64,000 bases of DNA from Alkalihalophilus pseudofirmus (GTDB taxonomy: Bacteria > Bacillota > Bacilli > Bacillales > Bacillaceae_D): NCBI RefSeq assembly GCF_029094545.1, contig NZ_CP117835.1, forward strand, positions 3,204,001 through 3,268,000, in the 5' to 3' direction. Shown in pieces: positions 36,888 through 46,269 of this stretch (its first letter is position 1; every line of letters starts with the position of its first letter). A program made the translations under genes and the position numbers. Under the pieces are notes generated by a model. It was not told the DNA's origin and made no database searches. It saw only the letters and a list, made by a program, of their open reading frames with translations.

Positions 36888-37263
36888 ACTCGTTATTCCA
36901 TACCCATGTATAAAGTTTGCTCTCTTCATTCATATATCGAATATCTACCTTACTCACATTTGGATGAATTTGCTTTAATTCACGCACCATCGCATCAATT
37001 GCAGCATCTTCTTCTAAATTGATCAGCGAGACGAGACGAGTAACCTTTTGTTTCGCTTCCGCTCCCCTCTCGACATGGTTTCCTTCCTCGTACTCATAAT
37101 AATCAGGATTATCAAATTCGTATTCATAGGTTACATCCTGCTCTGTAATCGTCACTCTAAAAGAAAGAGGACCCATTACATTTGCCGCTGAACTAGTAGT
37201 CGCACTCATAAATAAGAATAAGAAACCCATGGATAAAATGATCGGGATCGATTTATTATTCAA
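36886..37263 (-). CDS. Exported hypothetical protein (YusW-like?)
   Basis: 125 residues. The N-terminus is a Sec-type signal peptide (MNNKSIPIILSMGFLFLFM, then SATTSSAAN with likely cleavage after ASA-like SSA). The mature part is acidic, with a YEYEFDNPDYYEYEEG segment and a C-terminal strand/helix. It faintly resembles YusW-type proteins, but I am not sure. The start is TTG with GAGGTGATAATCA. It is the next gene after the SDR gene. Confidence 0.7.
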   Translation of the reverse strand: MNNKSIPIILSMGFLFLFMSATTSSAANVMGPLSFRVTITEQDVTYEYEFDNPDYYEYEEGNHVERGAEAKQKVTRLVSLINLEEDAAIDAMVRELKQIHPNVSKVDIRYMNEESKLYTWVWNNE

Positions 37264-37316
37264 TGATTATCACCTCATTATTAATGTGTGAAGATCATTG
37301 GATGATTATACATATT

Positions 37317-38075
37317 TTAACGGTAGCGGTGTATGACATCTACTCCGCCGGTTACTTCCACAACCGTTCCTGTTACCATATCAGCATCTTCTTCACATAA
37401 AAAGAGGACCGTTCTCGCAATATCTTCTCCTGTACCTGAGCGGCCAATCGGCGTGTCTGAATCAGGATGCTCCCTAGCTTCTTTGATCGTCGACTCTTTC
37501 ATCTCACCAAGAATATTACCTGGGCAGACCATATTAGCTGTGATACCGTATTCTGCTTCTTCTATTGAGATGGTTTTCATTAAAGAGACTAAGCCTACTT
37601 TTGCTGCAGCGTATGCCGAACGATAGATCCAACCCGGGGCACTGTTTGCCCCTTGAAATCCATACATCACGATACGTCCGTATTGTTGCTTTCGCATAAT
37701 TGGAACGACTTGTTTTAAAAGATGATAGACGGCGCTTAGGTTGCCTTCAATCATCTCGTACCATTCTTCTTCATCATAATCAATCAGTTTTTTTCTCTCA
37801 AATACGTAAGGCCCGGCATTATTAATTAATAAATCAATTCTCCCAAATCGACTAAATGCTTCTGCGACAGCCCTCTTACTATCTTCTTTATTTGTCACAT
37901 CCGCTTGAACGAATTGAAGACGGTTTAAGTCTTCCTTCCACTTTTCTTTCATTTTAAGAACAGCTTTTTCATCACTTCTATATGTAATCGTAACTGAATA
38001 TCCACTTTTTAATAAACCTTCTGTCACTTGAACACCTAATCCTTTAGTTCCTGCTGTGATTAACGCATGCCTCAT
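37317..38075 (-). CDS. ytkK: YtkK-like SDR oxidoreductase (FabG family)
   Basis: Short-chain dehydrogenase/reductase, 252 residues. The cofactor loop reads ITAGTKGLGVQV instead of the usual TGxxxGIG (TAGTKGLG), NNAGPYVF is conserved, and the catalytic Tyr/Lys lie in YRSAYAAAKVG. The catalytic serine site reads YGFQGAN where a Ser is usual, so activity is uncertain. ATG at 38075 with GAGAGGGGAATGCTTA. Substrate unknown; the gene lies near argH as in B. subtilis. Confidence 0.85.
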   Translation of the reverse strand: MRHALITAGTKGLGVQVTEGLLKSGYSVTITYRSDEKAVLKMKEKWKEDLNRLQFVQADVTNKEDSKRAVAEAFSRFGRIDLLINNAGPYVFERKKLIDYDEEEWYEMIEGNLSAVYHLLKQVVPIMRKQQYGRIVMYGFQGANSAPGWIYRSAYAAAKVGLVSLMKTISIEEAEYGITANMVCPGNILGEMKESTIKEAREHPDSDTPIGRSGTGEDIARTVLFLCEEDADMVTGTVVEVTGGVDVIHRYR

Positions 38076-38254
38076 TAAGCATTCCCCTCTCAAGTCAAGC
38101 TTTATATCATTCGTTACTATTTCATTTGCTTTTGCTTTATTTAATTAATCAACTGCTATTTGATCATACTATTTATCAAATTCAATGTAAAAAAAGATGA
38201 TTCCTTGTGTAGTTCGTTCGCTGTCTCTATGTATGATTCCTTCTCCAACCGAAA

Positions 38255-38293
38255 AAAAGCACGTCTTCTGCTTATAAGCAGAGACGCACTTTC
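38255..38293 (-). terminator. Terminator of the small gene before argH
   Basis: Nested inverted repeat GCGTCT...AGACGT around CTGCTTATAAGCAG, then a T7 tract on the minus strand. Confidence 0.8.
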
Positions 38294-38298
38294 TCTTG

Positions 38299-38466
38299 TT
38301 ACGTTAATTGACCATCCTCTAAATTTTCCTGCTGCTGATCATTCTCAGCTGTGTTTGCCTTAGGAGTTTCATTTGTGCCTGCATAATAAGCGTTCATCAC
38401 TTGATCATGGACAGCATTTACCCCTTTTTCATCATACAAAGAATTACTTAGCTTATGTTCTTTCAT
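38299..38466 (-). CDS. ytzD: Small hydrophilic protein at the ytzD position
   Basis: 55 residues, with a start at 38466 supported by GAGGAGAGTGACTTGAACG. It begins MKEHKLSNSLYDEKGVNAVH and ends in a Q/E/N-rich tail; no membrane segment. Too short for automatic gene calling thresholds. Its position between ytkK and argH matches B. subtilis ytzD, which is the only reason for the symbol. Function unknown. A terminator immediately follows its stop. Confidence 0.7.
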   Translation of the reverse strand: MKEHKLSNSLYDEKGVNAVHDQVMNAYYAGTNETPKANTAENDQQQENLEDGQLT

Positions 38467-38532
38467 CGTTCAAGTCACTCTCCTCTCATAAACATATGTT
38501 TAGTATGAGCAACTTAAACGATTATTATGATT

Positions 38533-39927
38533 TTATGCTAGAGTTTCTTCTTTTACCTGTAAGATCTTATCTGCTTTAGTAAGTGCCAGTTTAACCTGCT
38601 CAAATCCTGTACCGCCAGCACTATTTCTTCTAGCTACAACCGTTTTGGGCTGCAGAACCTCAAAGATATCCTCTGAAAATAAATCACTAGCTTGTTTGTA
38701 TTCTTCGATCGTTAAATCGAGCAAATACACACCTTTTTCAATCGCTGTGAGCACCAGTTTCCCAACTACTTCATGCGCTTCACGGAAAGGCATTCCTTTT
38801 GTAGCTAAGTAATCAGCAAGCTCTGTAGCATTTGAAAAATCTTGGTGAACGGCTTTTTCCATCGTTTCATTATTTACTGTCATCGTATCAATCATGCCGG
38901 CAAAGATATTTAGCGACCCTTTTACTGTTTCAACGGCATCAAACATACCTTCCTTATCTTCTTGCATATCCTTGTTGTATGCTAGAGGAAGTCCCTTTAA
39001 TACTGTAAGCAAAGAAAAAAGGCTGCCATATACTCGGCCGGTTTTTCCACGAATCAATTCAGCCATATCTGGATTTTTCTTTTGCGGCATAATACTGCTT
39101 CCTGTTGCAAAGCTGTCGTCCATTTCAATGAATTGAAATTCTTGTGAAGACCATAAGATTAACTCTTCACAAAGACGTGACAAATGCATCATCAGTGTAG
39201 CAGAGGAGCTCAGAAATTCTAAAATGAAATCACGATCACTGACGGCATCCAAACTGTTTTGATAAATTCCATCAAACCCTAATAATTCTGCTGAATATTC
39301 ACGGTCGATCGGAAAGGTTGTTCCTGCTAATGCCCCCGCACCTAAAGGAGAAATATTAACACGCTTTAGGCTGTCTTCATAGCGGCTGAAATCACGCTCA
39401 AGCATCCAAAAATAGGCCAATAGATGATGAGCAAATGATACAGGCTGGGCACGTTGAAGATGCGTATAACCTGGTATTAATGTTTCTACATGCTGCTTCG
39501 CTTGGTTCACAAGAGCTTGCTGTACATTTCTTACGGCACCCATAATCTCTTTCGTTTCATTGCGCAAGTATAAGTGCATATCTGTTGCTACTTGGTCATT
39601 TCTGCTTCGTCCTGTATGAAGTTTTCCGCCTACTGGTCCAATTTCATCAATTAACAGCTTCTCTAGGTTTAAGTGAATATCTTCATTTTGAACAGAAAAC
39701 TCTAGTTCACCTGCATCAGCTTTTTTCTGAAGAGTCTTAAGACCTTCTGTAATCTGCTCAACCTCATCTGCAGGCAGAATTCCACATTTGCCTAACATCG
39801 CTACATGGGCAAGACTTCCAGTTAGATCTTCTTTTACTAATTTTTGATCAAAGCCGATCGATGCACCGAATGCATCGACCCACTCTTCTGCCGTTTTTGT
39901 AAAACGACCTCCCCACAGCTTACTCAC
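38533..39927 (-). CDS. argH: ArgH, argininosuccinate lyase
   Basis: Splits argininosuccinate to arginine and fumarate. 464 residues. Fumarase/lyase signature [12 protein letters not shown] (catalytic Ser loop), with [12 protein letters not shown] and the HLQRAQP motif. GTG start at 39927 overlaps the argG stop (GTGA), with AGGAGGCAGTAAAGCT. The upstream frame extension is inside argG. Cotranscribed with argG. Confidence 0.96.
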   Translation of the reverse strand: MSKLWGGRFTKTAEEWVDAFGASIGFDQKLVKEDLTGSLAHVAMLGKCGILPADEVEQITEGLKTLQKKADAGELEFSVQNEDIHLNLEKLLIDEIGPVGGKLHTGRSRNDQVATDMHLYLRNETKEIMGAVRNVQQALVNQAKQHVETLIPGYTHLQRAQPVSFAHHLLAYFWMLERDFSRYEDSLKRVNISPLGAGALAGTTFPIDREYSAELLGFDGIYQNSLDAVSDRDFILEFLSSSATLMMHLSRLCEELILWSSQEFQFIEMDDSFATGSSIMPQKKNPDMAELIRGKTGRVYGSLFSLLTVLKGLPLAYNKDMQEDKEGMFDAVETVKGSLNIFAGMIDTMTVNNETMEKAVHQDFSNATELADYLATKGMPFREAHEVVGKLVLTAIEKGVYLLDLTIEEYKQASDLFSEDIFEVLQPKTVVARRNSAGGTGFEQVKLALTKADKILQVKEETLA

Positions 39928-41135
39928 AGCTTTACTGCCTCCTTCTGTTTGTTCACAATGCTGTGCACTTTCGTTGGAAGACCCCAAAGTGAGATGAAGC
40001 CAACTGCTGCATTATGATCAAATTCATCGTCTGGTGTATAAGTCGCAAGCTTCTCATCATATAAAGAGAAATCAGATTTACGTCCTTCTACAACCGCATG
40101 CCCTTTAAACAACTTCACACGAACAACGCCTGTCACAGACTTTTGTGTCTCTTTTAGGAAGGCTTGAATAGCTGGCTGTAATGGTGAGAACCATAGACCT
40201 TCATAAATTAGTTCCGTTAACTTTTTCTCCACTACCGGTTTAAAGTGCGCTACCTCTTTAGGAAGCGTTAAATCTTCTAGCTCTTTATGGGCTTTGATTA
40301 ACGTCATCGCACCTGGGCACTCATACACTTCACGTGATTTAATTCCTACAAGACGGTTTTCTACATGATCAATACGTCCAACACCATGCTTACCTGCTAT
40401 GTCATTAAGCTTTAAGATTAACTCATCTAATTGATAAGGTGCTCCATCAATGCTTACAGGAACCCCTTTATCAAATCCAATTTCAATTACATCCGCTGTA
40501 TCAGGAGCATTTTCAATTGAAGCTGTAAGCTCATATGCCCCTTCAGGAGGTGTTGCCCATGGATCTTCTAAGATGCCACACTCATTACTGCGTCCCCATA
40601 GGTTTTGATCAACAGAATATGGATTATCTAAATCAACTGGGATCGGGATATTATGTTTTTTTGCATATTCGATTTCTTCATCACGAGACCATGCCCACTC
40701 ACGCACCGGCGCTAACACTTCTAAGTTTGGATTCAAAGCTTGAATGGACACTTCAAAACGAACTTGGTCATTCCCTTTTCCTGTACATCCATGTGCAACT
40801 GCTGTCGCTCCAGTTTGCTCAGCGATCTCTACAAGCTTTTTAGAGATTAGCGGACGTGATAGAGCAGATACTAGTGGATATTTTTGCTCATATAATGCAT
40901 GTGCTTGCAGAGCAGGAAGTACAAATTCTTCTGCATACTCTTTCTTTGCATCAATTGTATACGATTGACTTGCCCCTACTTTTAATGCTTTCTCTTTTAC
41001 AAAATCTAAATCCTTTCCTTCACCCACGTCTAAACCAACTGCAATGACATCATACCCTTTATCTGATAACCACTTAATTGCTACTGATGTATCTAGACCA
41101 CCTGAATATGCTAAAACTACTTTTTTCTTTGTCAT
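39924..41135 (-). CDS. argG: ArgG, argininosuccinate synthase
   Basis: Joins citrulline and aspartate with ATP. 403 residues, same as B. subtilis. N-terminal [12 protein letters not shown] is the PP-loop; [13 protein letters not shown] follows near 118. ATG with TTTGGAGGGAATGTAAA. It has its own promoter and a leader of about 125 nt with a possible anti-Shine-Dalgarno hairpin. ArgR-box-like A/T-rich segments are also in the leader, but I cannot assign them firmly. Confidence 0.97.
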   Translation of the reverse strand: MTKKKVVLAYSGGLDTSVAIKWLSDKGYDVIAVGLDVGEGKDLDFVKEKALKVGASQSYTIDAKKEYAEEFVLPALQAHALYEQKYPLVSALSRPLISKKLVEIAEQTGATAVAHGCTGKGNDQVRFEVSIQALNPNLEVLAPVREWAWSRDEEIEYAKKHNIPIPVDLDNPYSVDQNLWGRSNECGILEDPWATPPEGAYELTASIENAPDTADVIEIGFDKGVPVSIDGAPYQLDELILKLNDIAGKHGVGRIDHVENRLVGIKSREVYECPGAMTLIKAHKELEDLTLPKEVAHFKPVVEKKLTELIYEGLWFSPLQPAIQAFLKETQKSVTGVVRVKLFKGHAVVEGRKSDFSLYDEKLATYTPDDEFDHNAAVGFISLWGLPTKVHSIVNKQKEAVKL

Positions 41136-41198
41136 TTTACATTCCCTCCAAATGAATATTCATACTTCTGTTATTATTTTTATGCATTTCTTTGTATA

Positions 41199-41226
41199 AA
41201 AGGAGGTGACTTCTATTCATCACCTT
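41199..41226 (-). promoter_or_regulatory. argG leader hairpin containing an anti-SD sequence
   Basis: On the minus strand AGGTGA...TCACCT forms a hairpin followed by CCTTTT. The downstream arm TCACCTCCTTTT matches the 3' end of 16S rRNA and its CCTCC can pair with the argG GGAGG, 60 bases downstream. Alternative pairing is inferred. Confidence 0.35.
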
Positions 41227-41266
41227 TTGTATAAAACCAAACAACTAACTTATTAATATACAAAAT

Positions 41267-41295
41267 ACTTTACCAACGATTCTCCATTTTGGCAA
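41267..41295 (-). promoter_or_regulatory. Sigma-A promoter of argG-argH
   Basis: TTGCCA, 17-base spacer, TAAAGT on the minus strand. Confidence 0.65.
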
Positions 41296-41384
41296 GGGGT
41301 ATTTTTAATTTTTTCTAAATGATATTTAATTGATCGTGACTTTCACTCAGGGATTTCGTTACAATATAAGAGAGGGGTGATGAA

Positions 41385-41690
41385 ATGGACGTTGAATTTG
41401 TATACGATGAGCGTTTAAAGATTTCTCTTCCTCGATTTCATACAGCTTGGGATGAACTTGAGGAGATAAGACAAGCTCAAATTCTTCGTATGTGGGAAGA
41501 GATTCGCGGTAATATCCCAGAGCGTATTAAAGAATTAGAAGAGCTCATTAACGAAAAGAATGCTGCTTTATCAGAAGAAATGAATTTTGAACGTTCTTGT
41601 CTTCTTAATACGGAAATAGCAGAATTAGCATCCATTATTAACGATCTCTGGATATGGTTTAGATTAAATCCTTCGCTGTCTAAGGGATGA
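41385..41690 (+). CDS. Hypothetical coiled-coil protein divergent from argG
   Basis: Not recognised. 101 residues, acidic and largely helical. It starts with a short strand region (DVEFVYDERLKISLPRFHTAW) and continues as a heptad-like helix (about 40-80, ERIKELEELINEKNAAL) with W-rich ends. AGAGGGGTGATGAA precedes the ATG. It is one of few plus-strand genes in this part of the window, and shares the 249-base gap with the argG promoter. It stops before a bidirectional terminator. Confidence 0.75.
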   Translation: MDVEFVYDERLKISLPRFHTAWDELEEIRQAQILRMWEEIRGNIPERIKELEELINEKNAALSEEMNFERSCLLNTEIAELASIINDLWIWFRLNPSLSKG

Positions 41691-41714
41691 GCCCTTAGCT
41701 ATAAGCCTCCTAAT

Positions 41715-41755
41715 AAAAAACTCGTCTTGAAGTAGTATATCAAGACGAGTTTTTT
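41715..41755. terminator. Bidirectional terminator between the orphan gene and the EcsC gene
   Basis: AAAAAACTCGTCTTGA/TCAAGACGAGTTTTTT perfect 16-bp inverted repeat, 9-base loop. Confidence 0.95.
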
Positions 41756-41761
41756 CTATGC

Positions 41762-42598
41762 TTATTGGTTGCGCTCTGATAATAATCGTTTCTGATAAAA
41801 TTTATGTGATAGTTCAATCACTTGCTGCGATAATCTGTAGTTTATACCAGCGCCAAATGCCATTCCAACAAGCGGCAGCCCTTGAAACACTTTTTTTCTG
41901 AGCATTGTAATGACGAAGCTTTTCGCCATCTGACGTATAAACTGTCCCAGCCACTCAGGTTCAACAATTTCCTCTGAACCTGCATAAAAGATATCATCCG
42001 TATGGTGCTGATCTAGATCCTGCCACAGCCGCTCCCATTCATGCGCTTGAAATGCTTTTGGCAAGGTTGACAAATGCAAAAGCTTTAAAGCAATAACCAT
42101 TTCAACTGGACGTTTTAAATCGTACCCATAGATCGTCGCAATCTGTTGAATCGAACGGAGATTAATGGCTATCACTGCAGGAAGGTCAACTGCTAATAAA
42201 AACATCCCGCCCATTCCCGTTAATCCGCCTTGACCAAGCGCGAGAAGACGCTGTTTGGCCATTAATTGGTCAGTCATGTAATCGAGCTGCTCCACCGGAA
42301 GATATTGAAGGTCTTCAATGGAATCAACCGTAGGAGCAAACACTTTAGCATATTGCAGAATTCGTTTTCTAGTCTCCTCATGGGATCTGGTGTTTTGGAG
42401 ATAAGCATGCAGATGAATAAAAACGTGGTCAATCTGCAAAAGGACTTTCTGTCTTCTATGATCACCTAATTGTTCAAATAATTTATCTGTCCACTTTAGA
42501 TAGGTGTATTCTACATCAGTGGCTTCATGCGAAAAATATGTATCTTCCCATTCAATAATTGCTTGGTATCTCTTTTGATCTCTTTCTTCCTGTCTCAT
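41762..42598 (-). CDS. EcsC family protein
   Basis: 278 residues of the EcsC family, which takes its name from a protein encoded by the B. subtilis ecsABC operon; molecular function unknown. The conserved core is LALGQGGLTGMGGMFLLAVDLPAVIAINLRSI-like, split here over about 140-170, with hydrophobic stretches that could associate with membranes. ATG with AAGGTGAGCG. It follows the YhaM-like gene by 52 bases on the same strand. Confidence 0.8.
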   Translation of the reverse strand: MRQEERDQKRYQAIIEWEDTYFSHEATDVEYTYLKWTDKLFEQLGDHRRQKVLLQIDHVFIHLHAYLQNTRSHEETRKRILQYAKVFAPTVDSIEDLQYLPVEQLDYMTDQLMAKQRLLALGQGGLTGMGGMFLLAVDLPAVIAINLRSIQQIATIYGYDLKRPVEMVIALKLLHLSTLPKAFQAHEWERLWQDLDQHHTDDIFYAGSEEIVEPEWLGQFIRQMAKSFVITMLRKKVFQGLPLVGMAFGAGINYRLSQQVIELSHKFYQKRLLSERNQ

Positions 42599-42650
42599 TC
42601 GCTCACCTTCTTTTTTATGAGTAAATCATTAATTTAGTATGAGTTATACA

Positions 42651-43589
42651 TCATGAATGGTGCATCTTACGTTTAAACATTGGAGAATACACCCATTCTT
42701 CTTCACTTCGTTCACGGATCATTTCAATGGCATGAAGTTTTGTATTCATTTCTTTTATAGATGCCAGCATGATTGCTTCTGCCGTTTTTTCCGATACAGC
42801 GCTCCCATATCCTTTTTCTACATCCCCGTTCTGGCTGAGCATAAGATGTTTCAATGCAATAACTTCCACATCATCGGTCGAAATCCCTGCTTCTCTCGCT
42901 GCTTCATTAATCATTTCAATTCCAAGCACCATATGTCCCATTAATTCTCCGCTTGATGTATACTCTGGCGCTACTACATCCCGCAGCGCCTTCGTTTTTC
43001 CAATGTCCCCTAACAAGCATGCTGATAACACTAAATCTCGATTGACATAAGGATAGAGTGGCAGGAGCTGATATGCCGCTCTAGATAGCTCTACAATATG
43101 ATGCATGAGGCCAGCATAGTAGGCATGATGATATGTTTTAGAGGCAGGCAGAGTCGTTAGTTTTTCCCGAATGGTACGTTCAGAATAAACCCGACGTAAA
43201 ATATTTCGTAAAATGGGAGAAGTAACTTCCTCCATCAACATACGCAGCTCTTGCCATAACTCTTCTCTAGATATTCCTTTTCTAGAAATCAGTTCACTAA
43301 TGGATACAGGGTCGTCTGATGTTGCTAATCTAACTCTTAATAGCTTTAATAACTTCTTTTGCTTAAAGGTAGTGACAATCCCTTCTCCTTTAATTAATGC
43401 TTTGGGCTGCAAGGATTCTTTTTGCTCTTTCGTAAGGTCCCATAATTGAGCAGGGATAATCTCTAAGTTACGTTCTAAAAGAAAGGTTGCATATTCACTT
43501 CCATTAGAAGCCTGTTTTAACTCTCTTTCACGAATTAAAAAGAAGTTTGTAAACTTCTCTCCTTCATTTGCTTTTGAAAACAATCCCAC
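42651..43589 (-). CDS. YhaM-like OB-HD protein lacking catalytic residues
   Basis: 312 residues, the length of YhaM 3'-5' exoribonucleases (about 314). N-terminal OB-like domain (about 10-90, LIKGEGIVTTFKQKKLL) and C-terminal HD-type domain (about 150-300). The first HD histidine (GLMHHIVEL) and LGHMVLG remain, but the central HD is GD (LLGDIGK), the later histidine pair is QN (LSQNGD), and the acidic residue of IDNxD-type is replaced (SIKEMN). It is therefore probably catalytically inactive. The GTG start at 43589 has AAAGGAGGTTTATGAT, better than upstream ATGs. It is next to ackA. Confidence 0.8.
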   Translation of the reverse strand: MGLFSKANEGEKFTNFFLIRERELKQASNGSEYATFLLERNLEIIPAQLWDLTKEQKESLQPKALIKGEGIVTTFKQKKLLKLLRVRLATSDDPVSISELISRKGISREELWQELRMLMEEVTSPILRNILRRVYSERTIREKLTTLPASKTYHHAYYAGLMHHIVELSRAAYQLLPLYPYVNRDLVLSACLLGDIGKTKALRDVVAPEYTSSGELMGHMVLGIEMINEAAREAGISTDDVEVIALKHLMLSQNGDVEKGYGSAVSEKTAEAIMLASIKEMNTKLHAIEMIRERSEEEWVYSPMFKRKMHHS

Positions 43590-43693
43590 ATCATAAACCT
43601 CCTTTATGGGTGTTGCTTTATATATACCCCTTTTAAGATCTCTTACTATCATAGTCTTTTTTTGATTTAGATGTAAACAACGTGAAGATGTAT

Positions 43694-43732
43694 TTAAAAA
43701 GAGCATCACTTACATGATTGTAAGTGATGCTC
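43694..43732 (-). terminator. Terminator of ackA
   Basis: GAGCATCACTTAC/GTAAGTGATGCTC 13-bp stem, 6-base loop, TTTTT tail, 13 bases after the ackA stop. Confidence 0.95.
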
Positions 43733-43745
43733 AAAGGAACTTATA

Positions 43746-44933
43746 TTAGTTAGATAGACGTACTGTATCACGTGCAATCATTACTTCTTCATTCGTAGGA
43801 ATAATGATTACTTTTACAGGTGAGTGCGGATAGTTAATGAACGCTTCTTTTCCGCGTACTTTGTTTAATGATGGATCCCAATATACACCCATGAATTCTA
43901 GGCCGCGAAGAACTCGCTCACGGATAACATCACTATTTTCACCAATACCAGCTGTGAAAATAATCGCGTCAACTCCGCTCATGCGAGCCGCATATGAACC
44001 GATGTATTTGTGAATACGTGAAGTGAATACTTCAAGAGCAAGCTCAGCACGCTCGTTTCCAGCTTCTGCTTCACTTTCAATGTCACGCAAGTCACTAGAA
44101 AATCCTGATACACCAAGAAGTCCACTCTTTTTATTTAACGTGTCTAATACTCCATTTGCATCTTGTCCTGTTTTTTCCATGATATATGGAATTAAAGCAG
44201 GATCGATGTTACCTGAACGTGTACCCATTGTTACCCCTGCAAGAGGTGTAAAGCCCATAGACGTATCAATTGATTTTCCACCATCAATCGCAGCGATACT
44301 AGCACCATTACCTAAGTGACAAGATAATAAACGTAATTGCTCGATTGGACGACCTAATAATTCTGCTGCACGTTCAGACACATACTTATGACTTGTTCCG
44401 TGGAAACCATATTTACGGATTCCAAACTCTTTATAGTAATCATAAGGTAAGCTGTATAAGAATGAGCTCTCTGGCATTGTTTGGTGGAAAGCTGTATCAA
44501 ATACTGCTACTGCAGGTACATTTGGCAATACTTCTTTAAATGCTTTTATTCCAACAATGTTTGCAGGGTTGTGAAGAGGAGCTAATTCAGAAACTTCTTC
44601 AATTCCCGCAAGTACTTCATCAGTAATAAGAACAGAGTCGTTAAACTTCTCTCCACCGTGAACGACACGATGTCCGATTCCGTCAATTTCATCAAGAGAA
44701 TCGATAATTCCAAGTCCTGTAAGCTTTTCAAGCAGAATTTTTACTGCTATAGAGTGATCTGGAATTTCAGTTGTTTCTTTTTGTTTTTCACCATTTACTT
44801 CAATTGTAAAAATACCGTCACCAAGACCAATACGTTCAACTAAGCCTTTTGTTACTACTTCTTCTTCAGGCATTGTTAGTAATTGGAATTTTAATGATGA
44901 GCTACCAGCATTAATCGCAATAATTTTCGCCAT
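43746..44933 (-). CDS. ackA: AckA, acetate kinase
   Basis: Interconverts acetyl phosphate plus ADP and acetate plus ATP in overflow metabolism. 395 residues, ASKHA fold. Motifs: [14 protein letters not shown] at the N-terminus, [21 protein letters not shown], the [11 protein letters not shown] phosphate loop, and [12 protein letters not shown] with AAGGGAGCTGTCTTAAC. A cre-like site lies about 150 bases upstream, where CcpA activates ackA in B. subtilis. Confidence 0.97.
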   Translation of the reverse strand: MAKIIAINAGSSSLKFQLLTMPEEEVVTKGLVERIGLGDGIFTIEVNGEKQKETTEIPDHSIAVKILLEKLTGLGIIDSLDEIDGIGHRVVHGGEKFNDSVLITDEVLAGIEEVSELAPLHNPANIVGIKAFKEVLPNVPAVAVFDTAFHQTMPESSFLYSLPYDYYKEFGIRKYGFHGTSHKYVSERAAELLGRPIEQLRLLSCHLGNGASIAAIDGGKSIDTSMGFTPLAGVTMGTRSGNIDPALIPYIMEKTGQDANGVLDTLNKKSGLLGVSGFSSDLRDIESEAEAGNERAELALEVFTSRIHKYIGSYAARMSGVDAIIFTAGIGENSDVIRERVLRGLEFMGVYWDPSLNKVRGKEAFINYPHSPVKVIIIPTNEEVMIARDTVRLSN

Positions 44934-45082
44934 GTTAAGACAGCTCCCTTAATTAAGTAATTTATATAATTTGACTATCAGAGTAGATATCAATACCTTT
45001 CCATTTAAGCACCCTGAAAATACGTTTTCAAGTAAAATCGGCTATTTTCGCTTGTTTTCTCTTGAATTCTTTATTTTCAGAC

Positions 45083-45098
45083 TTGAAACCGCTTAAAT
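45083..45098 (-). promoter_or_regulatory. cre-like site upstream of ackA
   Basis: ATTTAAGCGGTTTCAA differs from the WTGNAANCGNWNNCAW consensus at one fixed position. An upstream location fits activation by CcpA. TGAAAACGTATTTTCA (about 45025-45040) is a second, weaker candidate. Confidence 0.4.
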
Positions 45099-45142
45099 AC
45101 TGTACACTTTTGTAAGGAGAGCCAGACACTTTTATATAACAT

Positions 45143-45179
45143 CCAAAAAAATCCTGCTCCCAAATATGGAAGCAGGATT
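45143..45179 (-). terminator. Terminator of ytxK
   Basis: AATCCTGCT/AGCAGGATT stem with T7-type tail on the minus strand, 4 bases after the ytxK stop. Confidence 0.88.
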
Positions 45180-45183
45180 CATC

Positions 45184-46179
45184 TTATAAGTTAAGTTCGA
45201 GTTCAAACCACTTATTAATACGTGTCATCATATCCGTTAGTGCTGTTTTGTTACTGAAGGATGGAAGTTCTGCGAGCAGTGCTTGTTTTGCCTGAGACAC
45301 ACCTTCCCCTTTTTTCTGCAGCATTAATATACTTTTGCCATGATTATCAGAGGTAAACATCGTTTTTGGAAGCTGCAGCAGTCCATGGATCATCGCATGC
45401 TCTTTTAGATAGGCATGCAGCTTTGGTGCTTGTTCGCTTTCAAATAAGAAGTTAGGAACAATATAAAACAAGAACCCGCCATCTTTCACACTGTTTATTC
45501 CTTTTTCAATCATAAGGTGATGACTAAAGGAATGACCTTCATCTGCCTTCACCTTATATTCCTTTGCAATTTCATCATGCGGGTAATAACCAATCGGCAG
45601 GTCTGTAACTACTAGATCTACTTCAGGAAATGTAAGCGGCTCGATAGAGTCCTTGTGGAACAGTTCAAGTTCAATCTCTTGTAAATTAGAGCTGACAAAA
45701 GCCAGTTTAAGAAGTGTTTCATCCACCTCAAATCCAAATCCTTTTGCAGGGTTTTCAGATTGATTTAACAGCGCTGTTAATAAATTGCCCGAACCCGCTG
45801 CCAAGTCTAAGACCGAATAACCACCCTTTGCTTTAGCCATCACTTTATTCACAAGGTAGCTTAAAAACAAACAAACCGCATCCGGTGTCATCGAATGATT
45901 TGGCTGTGTTGCTCCCTTCATTCCTTTTAAAACCGTTAACTGAAAAGCTTTACGGATATCTTCTTTTGAAAATTCACTTACGTCAAGCGGCCGCATTAAA
46001 TCATAAAGACGGTCTTTCACTTCTGGTGTAACCGTTTGTACCACTTCACCTTGAAATAAGTTTTCTCCCATCTCAGAGAGTCCCTCTAGATAAGTAAAGG
46101 ATTCGTGTTCCTCTAAGAGAGAAGCCCCTTTGTCTAGAAAGATAAAGAGCTCTTCCATTTTCGAATTCATTACGCTCAT
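45184..46179 (-). CDS. ytxK: YtxK, methyltransferase-like protein
   Basis: 331 residues with an N6-adenine DNA-methylase-type fold. SAM-binding motif I is VLDLAAGSGNLL (about 124-135). Motif IV, NPPF/Y in active enzymes, reads VTDLPIGYYP (about 195), the form seen in YtxK proteins, so true DNA methylation is doubtful. It lies between ackA and tpx as in B. subtilis. ATG with TAGGAGTTGAAAAA. Confidence 0.88.
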   Translation of the reverse strand: MSVMNSKMEELFIFLDKGASLLEEHESFTYLEGLSEMGENLFQGEVVQTVTPEVKDRLYDLMRPLDVSEFSKEDIRKAFQLTVLKGMKGATQPNHSMTPDAVCLFLSYLVNKVMAKAKGGYSVLDLAAGSGNLLTALLNQSENPAKGFGFEVDETLLKLAFVSSNLQEIELELFHKDSIEPLTFPEVDLVVTDLPIGYYPHDEIAKEYKVKADEGHSFSHHLMIEKGINSVKDGGFLFYIVPNFLFESEQAPKLHAYLKEHAMIHGLLQLPKTMFTSDNHGKSILMLQKKGEGVSQAKQALLAELPSFSNKTALTDMMTRINKWFELELNL

Positions 46180-46193
46180 TTTTTCAACTCCTA

Positions 46194-46241
46194 GCCTAAA
46201 AAAAGGTCACCCACCACTTAGCAAGCGGGTTGACCCTTTTA
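46194..46241 (-). terminator. Terminator of tpx
   Basis: AAAGGGTCAACCC and GGGTGACCTTT arms, T7 tract on the minus strand. Confidence 0.85.
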
Positions 46242-46269
46242 ACATTCTTTTTAAATGTAACCAGCGTGC

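Noticed and set aside
41201-41211. Perfect AAAGGAGGTGA ribosome-site sequence on the plus strand
   Set aside because: No start codon with a reading frame follows; on the minus strand it is the anti-SD arm of the argG leader.
45184-46179. ytxK as part of a restriction-modification system
   Set aside because: No restriction subunit nearby, motif IV is not NPPY, and the gene is a conserved chromosomal ytxK.
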